Shown piece by piece: positions 48,901 through 53,592 of a DNA stretch of 64,000 nucleotides (positions are counted from its first letter, which is position 1; each line of letters begins with the position of its first letter). Location of the stretch: NCBI GenBank assembly GCA_916700875.1, contig CAKAKS010000061.1, forward strand, positions 186,001-250,000. The letters run 5' to 3'. The position numbers and the translations under genes were made by a program. Below the pieces are notes generated by a model that worked only from the letters and a program-made list of their open reading frames with translations, did no database searches and was not told the DNA's origin. The stretch is from Sebastes aleutianus (lineage: Eukaryota > Chordata > Actinopteri > Perciformes > Sebastidae).

Positions 48901-51900
48901 TCGCCTCTTCCTGCCTTTCCCCTGTCACCTGAAGTCGGTTTCACAGACTTCAATTCGAAAGCTTTACCTTCCAGTTCAGCTCCATCTTCACCATAACGGT
49001 GTGATAAAAGCCTGCATTACTGCTGAAACTGCACCAAGCCACCTGACGATCTCGCGCTCCATTTCACCCTCACTCGTGAACAAGACTCGTGAACAAGACA
49101 AGATACTTGGCCTCCTTCACTTGGGGCAGCAACTCACTCCCAACCTGAGAGAGCAATCCACCGTTTTCCAGCAGAGAACCATGGCCTCGGACTTGGAGGC
49201 ACTGACTCTCAACCTGACCGCTTAACACTCGGCTGCAAACCGCCCCAGTGTGTGCTGGAGGTCCCGGTCTGATGAAGCCAGCAGAACCACATCATCTGCA
49301 AAGAGCAGCGATGAACTTCTGAGGTACGACAGTTAGTCGGAGCCTCCATTTCAGTGCCCTGGAGTAAGCTTTCCCAGGGAGGCTGAGCAGTGTGATACCC
49401 CAATAATTGGAGCACACCCTCCGGTCCTCAGCCAGATTTTCCCAGTTCACTTTCACTACACGTTTGGGTTTACCAGGTCTGTCCAGAAGTCTCCCCCACT
49501 GTCTGATCCAATTCACCACCAGGTGGCGATCAGTAGACAGCTCTGCTCCTCTCTTCAACTGAGTGTCCAAGACACACGGTTGCAGATCTGATGAGACAAC
49601 TACAAAGTCAATCATCAACCGTTGGCTAGGGTGTCAAGTACACTTATGAATCACCCTATGTGTTTATCCATGACTAGCACAGAAGTCCAATAACAACATT
49701 ACTTGGGTTCAGATCAGGCAGGCCGGTCCTCCCAATCACTCCCCTCCAGGTTTCTCCATCGTTGCCCACATGAGTGCTGAAGTCTCCCAGCAGAACTATA
49801 CATCAGACCGGCACATACGGGTACTTGGCATAACGTCAAGGCCACAACTTGTCTTAATTCATTTTAAAATTGTTACCGTGTGATTTTAGACGTCTATCTG
49901 AAACCATAGTCAAAGTCTTATCTTTGTGAAACCTGCCCCTCATTTTCCAATCAACCTCTCAGTGCATATATACAATACGTACTTGCACACATTCCCTTTT
50001 GCCAGATCGTCTATCGTGTTCTCACCTTAGGCTTCCAGCCCTTTACGCTGCCTGCCTGATTTTACCCCAAACTGTACCCGGCTTGTGTCTTTTGCCGGCT
50101 CTCTTTGGATTAGTTTGCCTCGCTAAGTGCCTTTCCCCTTACCTGCCTTTCGTCTGTGTCCTGCCTTTGAGTCCTCATACCATCATACCAGAACTGTTAC
50201 AAAGAAAACTAACTTTTGAAGATACTCACTTGATTTATGTAACTCAGACTGCTGAACTTTACAACGCATTCTTATGCTAAACAACTGTGGATTTTGTCCC
50301 CCAATAATTTGTATTGAAATTGCTCTGGGAATAGATTTCTTTGTGGACAGGAGAAACAATTGCAACGACCATTAACACTTTCAATGTACATATGGGCATG
50401 TAAGGTTGTATTGGTTTAAGACAATATTATTGATACTTACCACAAAATATGATTTGATTTACAAATTGTGGTTCAAAATTGCTATTTTCTCTGAAAACAT
50501 GTTTCAAAAAGACAATATTTTTTTTGAAGAGCATTTTACATTTTGCCCCATTTATCATTAAAGCACACCGACAGTGTATATAAACTTTAGAGAGACTTTT
50601 ACTGTGCTTCAAACTGAAATCAGCTGTGAATCAGCTATCAGCTTTAGGGCTCTCATCTTATGATCATTACTTTGTATTATTATTATCTCACTACCTTGTT
50701 ATTGAATTAATATCTCGGAAAAATATGAGCACTATTTGTTCATTATATTATATTAAATAATTATATAAGAAAATAATTAATTTAAATATCTGGAATTATA
50801 TAATTTTACCAATATTTGGCAAGATACAGATGTTATTATATTATGATATTCATTGTTTTTTTCCCTGTCTGTACATGTCTTTTATTTAAATGAGAATACC
50901 ACCTAAGTTTAATACTTATGAATTATCACAGTTGAAAACTTCTGGCACTCAAAGTCTAACTTTCCTCCCTTTCACTTATTTATTTTTTTTCTACAGAATT
51001 TAGAGCTCAGAGATGAAAGAGGAGACCAAAATTACTTCGAAGTGTACATTGAAAATCCAGACAGCAACTTTGTGCTCAAGCTCAAACAAAAAGACGAGCT
51101 TCAACCAGTGTGGACCCGTACAATTCGAAAAGGTTAGTTTCAAATAATATCACAAGAATGTATCCACACTGTCTATGTACCACTTTCATTTGATTGAATA
51201 TGCAGCATTAGTAAAGCAGTAAAATGTGTAACTGTTAAATAAGGCAGAAAATCAGCAACATATCCATATTTTCTTTACCTGTGTATTTTTTTCAGGTGAA
51301 TACCAAAGCACCGGTGGTCCTACACAAGGTAAGACCTTTAAAATGAATCGTATTTAGAAGAATTGCACTTTGGATTTCAGAGTGTGGAAGAGCCCCGCTC
51401 CGTCTGTCAGTCTGCTCTGAGATAAACACCCAAAAAGTCTGAAACAAAATCAGGACCAACACAGCGTCTTCTATCGTATCACTACTACAGTTAAAATCAG
51501 AAAGAAGGTCGGGGGTAGGGGAGAAACTGATTACTGACCTGCTGCATGTGTACATGGATTTACAGTAACCAGGTTACTGAAGTCGCCTCACAGCGAGAGG
51601 GTCGTAGGGTCAAACCCGGCTTGGGTCACTTCTGTGTGGAGTTTGCATGTTCTCCCTGTGTTAGCGTGGGTTCTCTCCGGGTTCTCCGGTTTCCTCCCAC
51701 AGTCCAAAGACATGCAGGTTAATTGTTGACTCTAAATCGCTCGTAGGTGTGAATGTGAGTATGAATGGTTGTCTGTCTCTATATGTCAGCCCTGTGACAG
51801 TGTGGCGATCTGTCCAGGATGTACCCAGCCTTCGCCCAATGTCAGCTGGGATCGGCTCCTGAACAGGATAAATGGTTACAAATAGTGAATGTATGGTAAG

Positions 51901-52370
51901 CAGGTAGGTAATACACCTATGGATAAGTAGCCTACATCATACAACCCCACTTCAAAACACCCGAACCATTCCTTTAAACTCAACAGCTTTTATTGGACTG
52001 GTGTTATTTTTTTTTTCACTAGTGAAGAAGTTTGCGTGTCACTTTCCAATCAACCAGATATTAACCTAAATCAATTTGTGTTTCATCCCCTCTGCCCTCA
52101 GGGGAGCACTTTGTGGATAAACACCGGTGTGATCTGATCGAGAGAGTGAGCAAGATAAAACCAATCTTGGATTATCTCCTGAAAAAACGTGTAATCTCAC
52201 AAGAAGATTATGACACAATCTTGGCCATTCCGATCACTCAGGATAAGATGAGGAGACTCTATAGTGGTCCCCTGAATGCCGCTGGACGTGACGGCAAAGA
52301 CGTCTTCTACGAATTCCTTAAGGAGAAGGAGTCATATCTTGTTGCTGATCTCAAGAGAAAGGAGTCATAA
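18924..52370 (+). CDS. Multi-PYD - FIIND - CARD gene (30-exon model)
   Basis: Gene-level entry for a spliced gene whose exons are listed separately. The model has two MAE start exons, ten linker+PYD pairs, two spacer exons, a four-exon FIIND, a hinge exon and a CARD exon. Summed coding length is 4,419 nt, exactly divisible by three, giving 1,472 residues. Every linker starts in phase 1 and ends in phase 0, and every PYD does the reverse, so all junctions fit. Known of the families: PYD and CARD are death-fold adaptors that nucleate ASC or caspase filaments, and FIIND self-cleaves and releases a UPA-CARD fragment in NLRP1 and CARD8. Inferred role: a cytosolic innate sensor with an N-terminal PYD array. 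No NACHT or LRR exons are visible. It could instead be expressed as two transcripts (first six PYDs; last four PYDs plus FIIND-CARD), but the second half has no start exon of the MAE type. Confidence 0.72.
19573..19990. repeat. 33/36-bp minisatellite (mirror)
   Basis: Inverted partner of 8681-8972, expanded to about 12-13 copies with some 36-bp units (an extra TAG). Confidence 0.92.
20037..20084 (+). CDS. Start exon 2 (tandem duplicate, phase 1-1)
   Basis: This 48 nt exon sits between TGTTTCAG and GTGGGT and resembles start exon 1. It is open in phase 1, so exon 1 + exon 2 reads MAEAASPSAGSSGVATMAE. It also carries its own ATG (20075), so it could serve as an alternative first coding exon. 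The Ala/Ser/Gly-rich peptide looks disordered. Confidence 0.55.
20146..20630. mobile_element. hAT MITE (CASTGGTGGAA family)
   Basis: Mirror copy of 8036-8520. Its interior carries the left breakpoint of the tandem duplication (20502). Confidence 0.82.
21168..21534. mobile_element. hAT MITE remnant (TAGGGCTGTCAA family)
   Basis: Only one half remains (ends TTTGACAGCCACTA). An internal deletion removed the other end and flanking intron relative to 6517-7226 and 37162-37915. Confidence 0.7.
21727..21755 (+). CDS. Linker microexon L1
   Basis: A 29 nt exon between TCTCCTCAG and GTGAGT, phase 1 to 0, encoding E-KQHPSLIQR. The same exon is found at 38108 (unit B) and 6296 (- strand). It joins the start exons to PYD-a. 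Confidence 0.7.
22232..22511 (+). CDS. PYD-a exon
   Basis: A 280 nt exon after TTTGCCAG, ending CCC-AAA-A before GTAAGA. It encodes about 93 residues starting VEMMASVIELLLETLKDL. The Leu-rich helix 1, the ELERF helix 2 and the C-terminal QQSVEKTKEV...RTDLVQRLSDSSSG are the family pattern for a death-fold PYD. It is the first of ten PYDs. The middle segment (KRYIPRWQLDMKDMQD) differs from the left-arm counterpart, which carries the unit-B type instead. Confidence 0.88.
22832..22875 (+). CDS. Linker microexon L2
   Basis: A 44 nt exon between TTCTTCTCAG and GTGAGT, encoding KKHSVDEHLSALIHK. It is repeated, inverted, at 4969-5012. It resembles the first 15 residues of the terminal CARD exon (EHFVDKHRCDLIERV). 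Confidence 0.7.
23418..23703 (+). CDS. PYD-b exon
   Basis: A 286 nt exon, VATMKAVKELLLETLNDLSS through RTDLVQRLSETSSGPKG, donor GTAAGA. It has FRWFLQFTFFQ after helix 2, closer to classical NLRP/ASC PYDs (family knowledge), and the conserved QSVEVTEE segment. Its mirror exon (4117-4414) is 12 nt longer. It is absent from tandem unit B, lost in the a/c fusion there. Confidence 0.88.
23848..23891 (+). CDS. Linker microexon L3
   Basis: A 44 nt exon after TTCCTCAG, donor GTGAGT, encoding EKHCVDEHWPALTQE. The mirror copy is at 3924-3967. Phase 1 to 0. Confidence 0.7.
24375..24722. mobile_element. hAT MITE (TAGGGATGGCCCGAA family), diverged
   Basis: Same GAAGCTTCGAAGCAT subterminal motifs. A truncated mirror remnant is at about 3745-3850 in the left arm. 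Confidence 0.6.
24799..25482 (+). mobile_element. TTAA MITE (piggyBac-like)
   Basis: Ends AGGGACTATTTGTAAC / GTTACAAATAGTCCCT, flanked by TTAA on both sides. Absent from the corresponding place in the left arm (about 3690), so it inserted after the inverted duplication. Confidence 0.75.
26124..26403 (+). CDS. PYD-c exon
   Basis: A 280 nt exon starting VETMASVIELLLETLKDL and ending SDSSSGPK, donor GTAAGA. It has the KELRRLKEVLSKTYFDRR helix 2-3 and QQSVEKTKEI. It is closely related to PYD-a and to the mirror exon 2737-3016. The intron after it holds a hAT MITE, a dead MSYIDSL-type ORF and a solo LTR. Confidence 0.88.
26631..27273. mobile_element. hAT MITE (TAGGGCTGTCAA family)
   Basis: Right-arm equivalent of 1868-2520. 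Flanks TGCCGAAT / TGCCGACT. Confidence 0.8.
27784..27962 (+). pseudogene. MSYIDSL-type ORF exon 1 fragment (right)
   Basis: Same frame as the left copy, but the donor GT is AT (CCTG-ATAAGT). The second part lies at about 28640-28770 beyond a solo LTR. Confidence 0.5.
28049..28537 (-). mobile_element. Solo LTR
   Basis: 489 bp, ends TGTCA...TGACA, 5-bp duplication GCAAT/GTAAT, internal ATTAAA on the - strand. The paralogous sites at about 1100 and 40705 are empty, so it is a late insertion. Confidence 0.65.
28630..28772 (+). pseudogene. MSYIDSL-type ORF exon 2 fragment (right)
   Basis: Frame with ECILKTYRSLEAHNFFTSGF and SITKCRGQTLICFIVM-stop. The SLEAxNxFxSGFV motif fits the same family as exon 1. 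Copies at about 880-1010 (-) and 40795-40935 (+). Confidence 0.45.
29161..29201 (+). CDS. Linker microexon L4
   Basis: A 41 nt exon between TCTCCTCAG and GTGAGT, encoding KKHSDEHRPALIQK, one codon shorter than L2. Identical copies lie at 41662-41702 and, inverted, 100-140. It is followed by a very short intron (about 150 bp) to PYD-d. Confidence 0.7.
29353..29638 (+). CDS. PYD-d exon
   Basis: A 286 nt exon after ATTTCAG with donor GTAAGA, beginning VATIAAVKNLLLETLNHL. It has EEIKKFNKFLQS helix 2 and QQSVELTGEVLQEM...TDLMQMLSKPSSGLKG at the end. It is near-identical to PYD-h (41854-42139). This subtype has DLMQML instead of DLVQRL in the last helix. The initiator-like Met of the other subtypes is Ile here, so the exon is clearly internal. 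Confidence 0.88.
30013..30056 (+). CDS. Linker microexon L5
   Basis: A 44 nt exon after TCTCCCCAG, donor GTGAGT, encoding EKQSVDEHQPAVSER. Unit-B copy at 42514-42557. Phase 1 to 0. Confidence 0.68.
30890..31166 (+). CDS. PYD-e exon (shortened, weak donor)
   Basis: A 277 nt exon starting VTIAAVKQILLETLKDL. It lacks about two codons at the helix 1-2 boundary (DLKELNKF against DLSNEELKKF in PYD-i), which may disturb that loop. It ends GLKG before GTCAGA, a poor donor, while its unit-B twin PYD-i has a canonical GTAAGA. The C-terminal pattern QQSVEVTREVLMDMNRTDLV is intact. Confidence 0.82.
31866..31894 (+). CDS. Linker microexon L6
   Basis: A 29 nt exon after TTCTTCTCAG, donor GTGAGT, encoding E-KHPSKPIQK. 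Unit-B copy at 44923-44951. Its frame stays open for about 45 codons into the intron. Confidence 0.68.
32300..32585 (+). CDS. PYD-f exon
   Basis: A 286 nt exon after ATCCATCAG with donor GTAAGA, starting EGTMTPVQEKLLETLKDLND. It has ELEKFKRVLQS helix 2, a basic RRRMEMADR stretch and QQSVEVTREVFKKMNRRDLVERLS. It is almost identical to PYD-j (45357-45642). It is the last PYD of tandem unit A and is followed by a 5.5 kb intron containing the 20-bp satellite. Confidence 0.88.
32985..33583. repeat. 20-bp satellite, about 30 copies
   Basis: Unit TATGTATAACAGACCGTTGC with TTTGTATAAC and TATGTTTAAC variants. Higher-order pattern: the stretch near 33201-33400 recurs near 33381-33580 (period about 180 bp). 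Present only in unit A. Confidence 0.93.
33584..35650. other. Unit-A-specific block without recognised gene
   Basis: Absent from unit B (junctions about 32745 and 35880). Apart from the exon-like frame above, I see only AT-rich and CpG-containing unique sequence. Confidence 0.5.
35080..35328 (-). CDS. Unassigned exon-like frame
   Basis: 82 codons, MRLVFSVCHRRPVSEFFLPF ... LNKSLQRINQQANEENQEAL ... FHNNMNIWNEAKW, with a good donor (GTGAGT) just after AAGTG at about 35087. Sequence around it is CpG-rich. I do not recognise the product. It may be a first exon, or a captured piece, in the 3.1 kb block found only in unit A. No downstream exon was identified. Confidence 0.3.
   Translation of the reverse strand: MRLVFSVCHRRPVSEFFLPFQHDELETEPVGERNHSDYLFSLNKSLQRINQQANEENQEALLIFPTHGYFHNNMNIWNEAKW
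35660..35855 (-). mobile_element. tRNA-derived SINE
   Basis: On the - strand GTTAGCTCAGTTGTTAGAGC (box A) and GGTTCGAATCC (box B) precede a SINE body with a T-rich end. Lies at the end of the unit-A-specific block. Confidence 0.7.
36224..36354. mobile_element. hAT MITE fragment at duplication junction
   Basis: Last about 130 bp of the CASTGGTGGAA family, cut at the tandem-duplication breakpoint. Confidence 0.8.
37162..37915. mobile_element. hAT MITE (TAGGGCTGTCAA family)
   Basis: Unit-B equivalent of 6517-7226, perfect target duplication GTATATTA. Confidence 0.82.
38108..38136 (+). CDS. Linker microexon L7 (copy of L1)
   Basis: A 29 nt exon, E-KQHPSLIQR, the same as L1, after TTCTCTTCAG with donor GTGAGT. 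In unit B it has no MAE exon upstream. Its phase-1 acceptor fits the phase-1 end of PYD-f, so units A and B can splice together. Confidence 0.66.
38788..39073 (+). CDS. PYD-g exon (a/c hybrid)
   Basis: A 286 nt exon starting VETMASVIELLLETLKDL, with RRYSNILCWQLEITDMQD in the middle and RTDLVQRLSDSSSRPK at the end, donor GTAAGA. Flanking introns show that its 5' side matches PYD-a and its 3' side matches PYD-c, so it is the product of unequal recombination that removed PYD-b. The middle segment matches the left-gene PYD (5331-5616). Confidence 0.87.
39291..39944. mobile_element. hAT MITE (TAGGGCTGTCAA family)
   Basis: Unit-B equivalent of 26631-27273. Confidence 0.8.
40451..40623 (+). pseudogene. 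MSYIDSL-type ORF exon 1 fragment (unit B)
   Basis: Same start (MSHIDSLSSLDKEHY) but TGT to TGA makes a stop after GVDD, and the end is shortened. The most decayed of the three copies. Confidence 0.5.
41662..41702 (+). CDS. Linker microexon L8 (copy of L4)
   Basis: A 41 nt exon, KKHSDEHRPALIQK, acceptor TCTCCTCAG, donor GTGAGT. Phase 1 to 0. Confidence 0.7.
41854..42139 (+). CDS. PYD-h exon (copy of d)
   Basis: A 286 nt exon starting VATMAAVKNLLFKTLNHL, donor GTAAGA. It differs from PYD-d at scattered residues (LLFKTL for LLLETL, LLLMRH for SLVFRL). It has the same DLMQML last helix. Fully open. Confidence 0.87.
42514..42557 (+). CDS. Linker microexon L9 (copy of L5)
   Basis: A 44 nt exon, EKQSVDEHQPAVSER, acceptor TCTCCCCAG, donor GTGAGT. 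The intron behind it has a 0.7 kb hAT MITE that is missing after L5. Confidence 0.68.
42981..43684. mobile_element. hAT MITE unique to unit B
   Basis: Flanked by GAAAAAAT-type duplications (one-A slippage). The unit-A site at about 30758 is empty, so this insertion is younger than the tandem duplication. Confidence 0.82.
43813..44095 (+). CDS. PYD-i exon (copy of e, converted 3' end)
   Basis: A 283 nt exon starting VTEAVKQILLETLKDLSN with full helix 2 (EELKKFKWLLKF). It ends SSRLK before GTAAGA. The last bases and about 120 bp of intron match the PYD-c/PYD-g 3' boundary rather than PYD-e. This indicates ectopic conversion that supplied a canonical donor. Confidence 0.87.
44923..44951 (+). 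CDS. Linker microexon L10 (copy of L6)
   Basis: A 29 nt exon, E-KHPSKPIQK, acceptor TTCTTCTCAG, donor GTGAGT. Confidence 0.68.
45357..45642 (+). CDS. PYD-j exon (copy of f), last PYD
   Basis: A 286 nt exon starting EGTMILVQEKLLETLEDLND, donor GTAAGA, ending SGSKG. A few substitutions separate it from PYD-f. It is followed by the spacer exons and FIIND, so it is the tenth and last PYD of the array. Confidence 0.88.
46308..46351 (+). CDS. Spacer exon 1 before FIIND
   Basis: A 44 nt exon, G-TSRSLEPEAGGSVM, phase 1 to 0. The acceptor TCTTCACAAG is weak and the donor is GTAATC. It was chosen because phases match both PYD-j and the next exon. Low-complexity spacer with no domain recognised. Confidence 0.5.
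46443..46516 (+). CDS. Spacer exon 2 before FIIND
   Basis: A 74 nt exon, QDSSDWTKLEPEVNSPDADE..., acidic, phase 0 to 2, donor GTAAAA. The acceptor is a NAGNAG pair (CTGCAGCAG), so one Gln may be optional. It is likely a flexible acidic linker ahead of ZU5. Confidence 0.65.
46709..46923 (+). CDS. FIIND ZU5 part 1
   Basis: A 215 nt exon between TTACTGTAG and GTAAGT. It encodes S-LQSDAGNFECGVSGLRWVC ... AAGPLIDIKVIAGKLDEVYLPHWICI. The 'F-x-C-x-VSGLRW' start and 'EVYLPHWICI' end are hallmarks of the FIIND ZU5 subdomain in NLRP1 and CARD8 (family knowledge). Phase 2 to 1. Confidence 0.9.
47050..47297 (+). CDS. FIIND ZU5 part 2 / UPA start with autocleavage site
   Basis: A 248 nt exon encoding Y-DNPTLLDKFAVLHIDDCG ... 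HVKLPEPVFSPRAVLVEV ... LHVYVIPRDPGLQQ. The LHIDDCG His (codon 47088-47090) aligns with the catalytic His, and VF|SP (Phe 47166-47168, Ser 47169-47171) with the self-cleavage site of human NLRP1 (Phe1212-Ser1213, established). Cleavage here would give a C-terminal UPA-CARD fragment of about 232 residues by my exon sums. Confidence 0.92.
47434..47565 (+). CDS. FIIND UPA part 1
   Basis: A 132 nt phase-0 exon after TACTTCAG, donor GTATGT: EINKEELSYGYKVIRKPHPE ... GDHFILTADSEKTAEIDPD. It corresponds to the mid UPA strands of NLRP1. UPA drives oligomerisation of the released CARD fragment (family knowledge). Followed by a 3.4 kb repeat-filled intron. Confidence 0.87.
48515..48850. mobile_element. 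Dispersed repeat with GTTGGGCAGTAACG end
   Basis: Begins CAGTGTTGGGCAGTAACGTG, a common fish DNA-transposon terminus. The 108-codon frame inside is incidental. Confidence 0.4.
49290..49800 (-). mobile_element. LINE fragment (degenerate)
   Basis: The - strand frame has MIDFVVVSSDLQPCVLDTQL, GAELSTDRHLVVNWIRQWGR and then VCSNYWGITLLSLPGKAYSR, the end of an endonuclease joined to reverse-transcriptase motifs with the middle deleted. It sits in the UPA intron. Confidence 0.65.
50997..51132 (+). CDS. FIIND UPA part 2
   Basis: A 136 nt exon after TTTCTACAG, donor GTTAGT: NLELRDERGDQNYFEVYIEN ... LKLKQKDELQPVWTRTIRKG. It matches the last UPA strands (the F-x-E-V-Y and E-x-x-x-V-W pattern). A diverged inverted copy is at 62733-62868. 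Confidence 0.87.
51296..51328 (+). CDS. UPA-CARD hinge exon
   Basis: A 33 nt phase 1-1 exon after TTTTTTCAG, donor GTAAGA: G-EYQSTGGPTQ. Short flexible hinge. The inverted copy 62537-62569 is nearly identical. Confidence 0.75.
51560..51870 (+). mobile_element. LINE/SINE-tail dispersed repeat
   Basis: Contains GTGGAGTTTGCATGTTCTCC and CCTCCCACAGTCCAAAGACA, a widespread vertebrate retroelement 3' sequence. Shared with 62105-62290, so it predates that inverted duplication. Confidence 0.6.
52102..52370 (+). CDS. Terminal CARD exon with stop
   Basis: A 269 nt exon after CTGCCCTCAG: G-EHFVDKHRCDLIERVSKIKP, ILDYLLKKRVISQEDYDTI, a PITQDKMRRLYS helix, GRDGKDVFYEFLKEKESYL, stop TAA at 52368. It is a complete six-helix CARD of about 88 residues, closest in pattern to the NLRP1 C-terminal CARD (HFVDQ.., QMRKLFS). 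Expected role: nucleate ASC or caspase filaments after release. Confidence 0.93.
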
Positions 52371-53592
52371 ATACTGTGACCATGGCTTAAATTAGCATTT
52401 TTGACCAAACATAGACTCTGGCTACCTGAACCTGATATTTTTACACATTAAAGGGACTGTTTGTAACTTCTTACACGTATAAATCACCCGGGTCGGTGTC
52501 CCATGCGCGCTCGCGTGTGGCTACTCTATTCAGACAAGAGTCCAACACAAACTACACGGAAGCACCAAAACCAAAAAGTTCTATCTAGTGAAGCCCGTCT
52601 GTTAAACAGTGTTGGCTGTGGTCGTGGTACGCGGGGGAGACCATAGCTTTGGTCTCCAGGACTGGAGTCTCTGCTGTACTCTGCTCCTCTGCCTGCTGGC
52701 CTTCACTCAGCTCGTTCCATCTCACGTGCATACGCTCACACTACACACTTCAGCAGACTTCGTAGCTCTGAGAATATCTAGTGAATGTAGAGTGGACGTT
52801 TGTGCAGAAATAACTGCTGCAGTTCCTCCAGACCAACAGAGGTTTCCCGTGTCTTGTGAAGTGACGGGGCTCCGCAGCGAGAAACGTTATCGTCTCCGAC
52901 CAAAACTCCGGTGTCTCCCATGTTCCCTCCGGCCGCGGTCAGGAGGCTGAGGCAGGAAAAGCCAACACTAGTATCAGCAGTGATTCATGGAGAGACCTTC
53001 GTCTGGTCAGCTAACATTACTGCCAAGCAGCTGAAATATAGAGTGATATTGTGGTTTTAGCTGACGTGTCGCTCGTTCATGTCTATTTAGAGCGAGCAAG
53101 CGCGAGCCCGATGCTGACGTTGGTTGACTTAACGGCCACAGGTGTCGCTGTTAACAAGCATTTCTGATTCTTGCAAAGAGTCCCTTTAACAGAACCATTT
53201 TATAGCATGCATTTATGAAAATATTCATCCTGGTGCTACAGTATATCTATCTGGTGCTTTTTGTATTTTTTCTTAAACTTGTCTTATTCATTTTTTTGAT
53301 AATGTAAAATGAATCAAATAAGGTTGCTCAAAAATGTTATCTAGGAAAAAGATTTATCTATATTTTGAATTATTTTATGTATATTTTTAAAATTCAAATG
53401 TAAATGACAATTCAGGTTTTAACTTTGTCTGCAGACACAGAACAGTTTGATTGAGTGATTGTGTTTTCTATTTCTGCCTTCAGACTGTGGAGCAGTTTCT
53501 CTGATTTATAATAAATATAATTATGACTATGCAAAACATTTTTTTTACATATTGTCTAATTTTGTTTATAGATTATTTTGCTTTTCAATAAA
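52371..53592 (+). other. 3' UTR of main gene with two possible poly(A) signals
   Basis: ATTAAA at 52447-52452 lies at the edge of a TTAA-flanked MITE. AATAAA at 53587-53592 lies about 0.4 kb after the MITE. The MITE (52452-53185) therefore sits in or just beyond the 3' UTR. Confidence 0.4.
52452..53185 (-). mobile_element. TTAA MITE in 3' flank of CARD exon
   Basis: Flanked by TTAA (52448-52451, 53186-53189), inverted relative to the other copies. Inserted 81 bp after the CARD stop codon. Confidence 0.75.

Larger units (their letters stand above)
47566..50996 (+). other. UPA intron
   Basis: 3.4 kb intron with a hAT-end repeat, LINE fragment and LTR-like sequence (49.8-50.3 kb). No exon with matching phase seen. 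Confidence 0.6.
50305..51750. repeat. Second inverted repeat, left arm
   Basis: Reverse complement of about 62105-63540. It covers the UPA part 2 and hinge exons and the LINE-like repeat behind them. Confidence 0.8.

Noticed and set aside
52609..52950. 113-codon frame after the CARD exon, and relatives at 15.8-16.2 kb
   Set aside because: Interior of the TTAA MITE. Similar frames appear in the other copies on either strand without coding signs.
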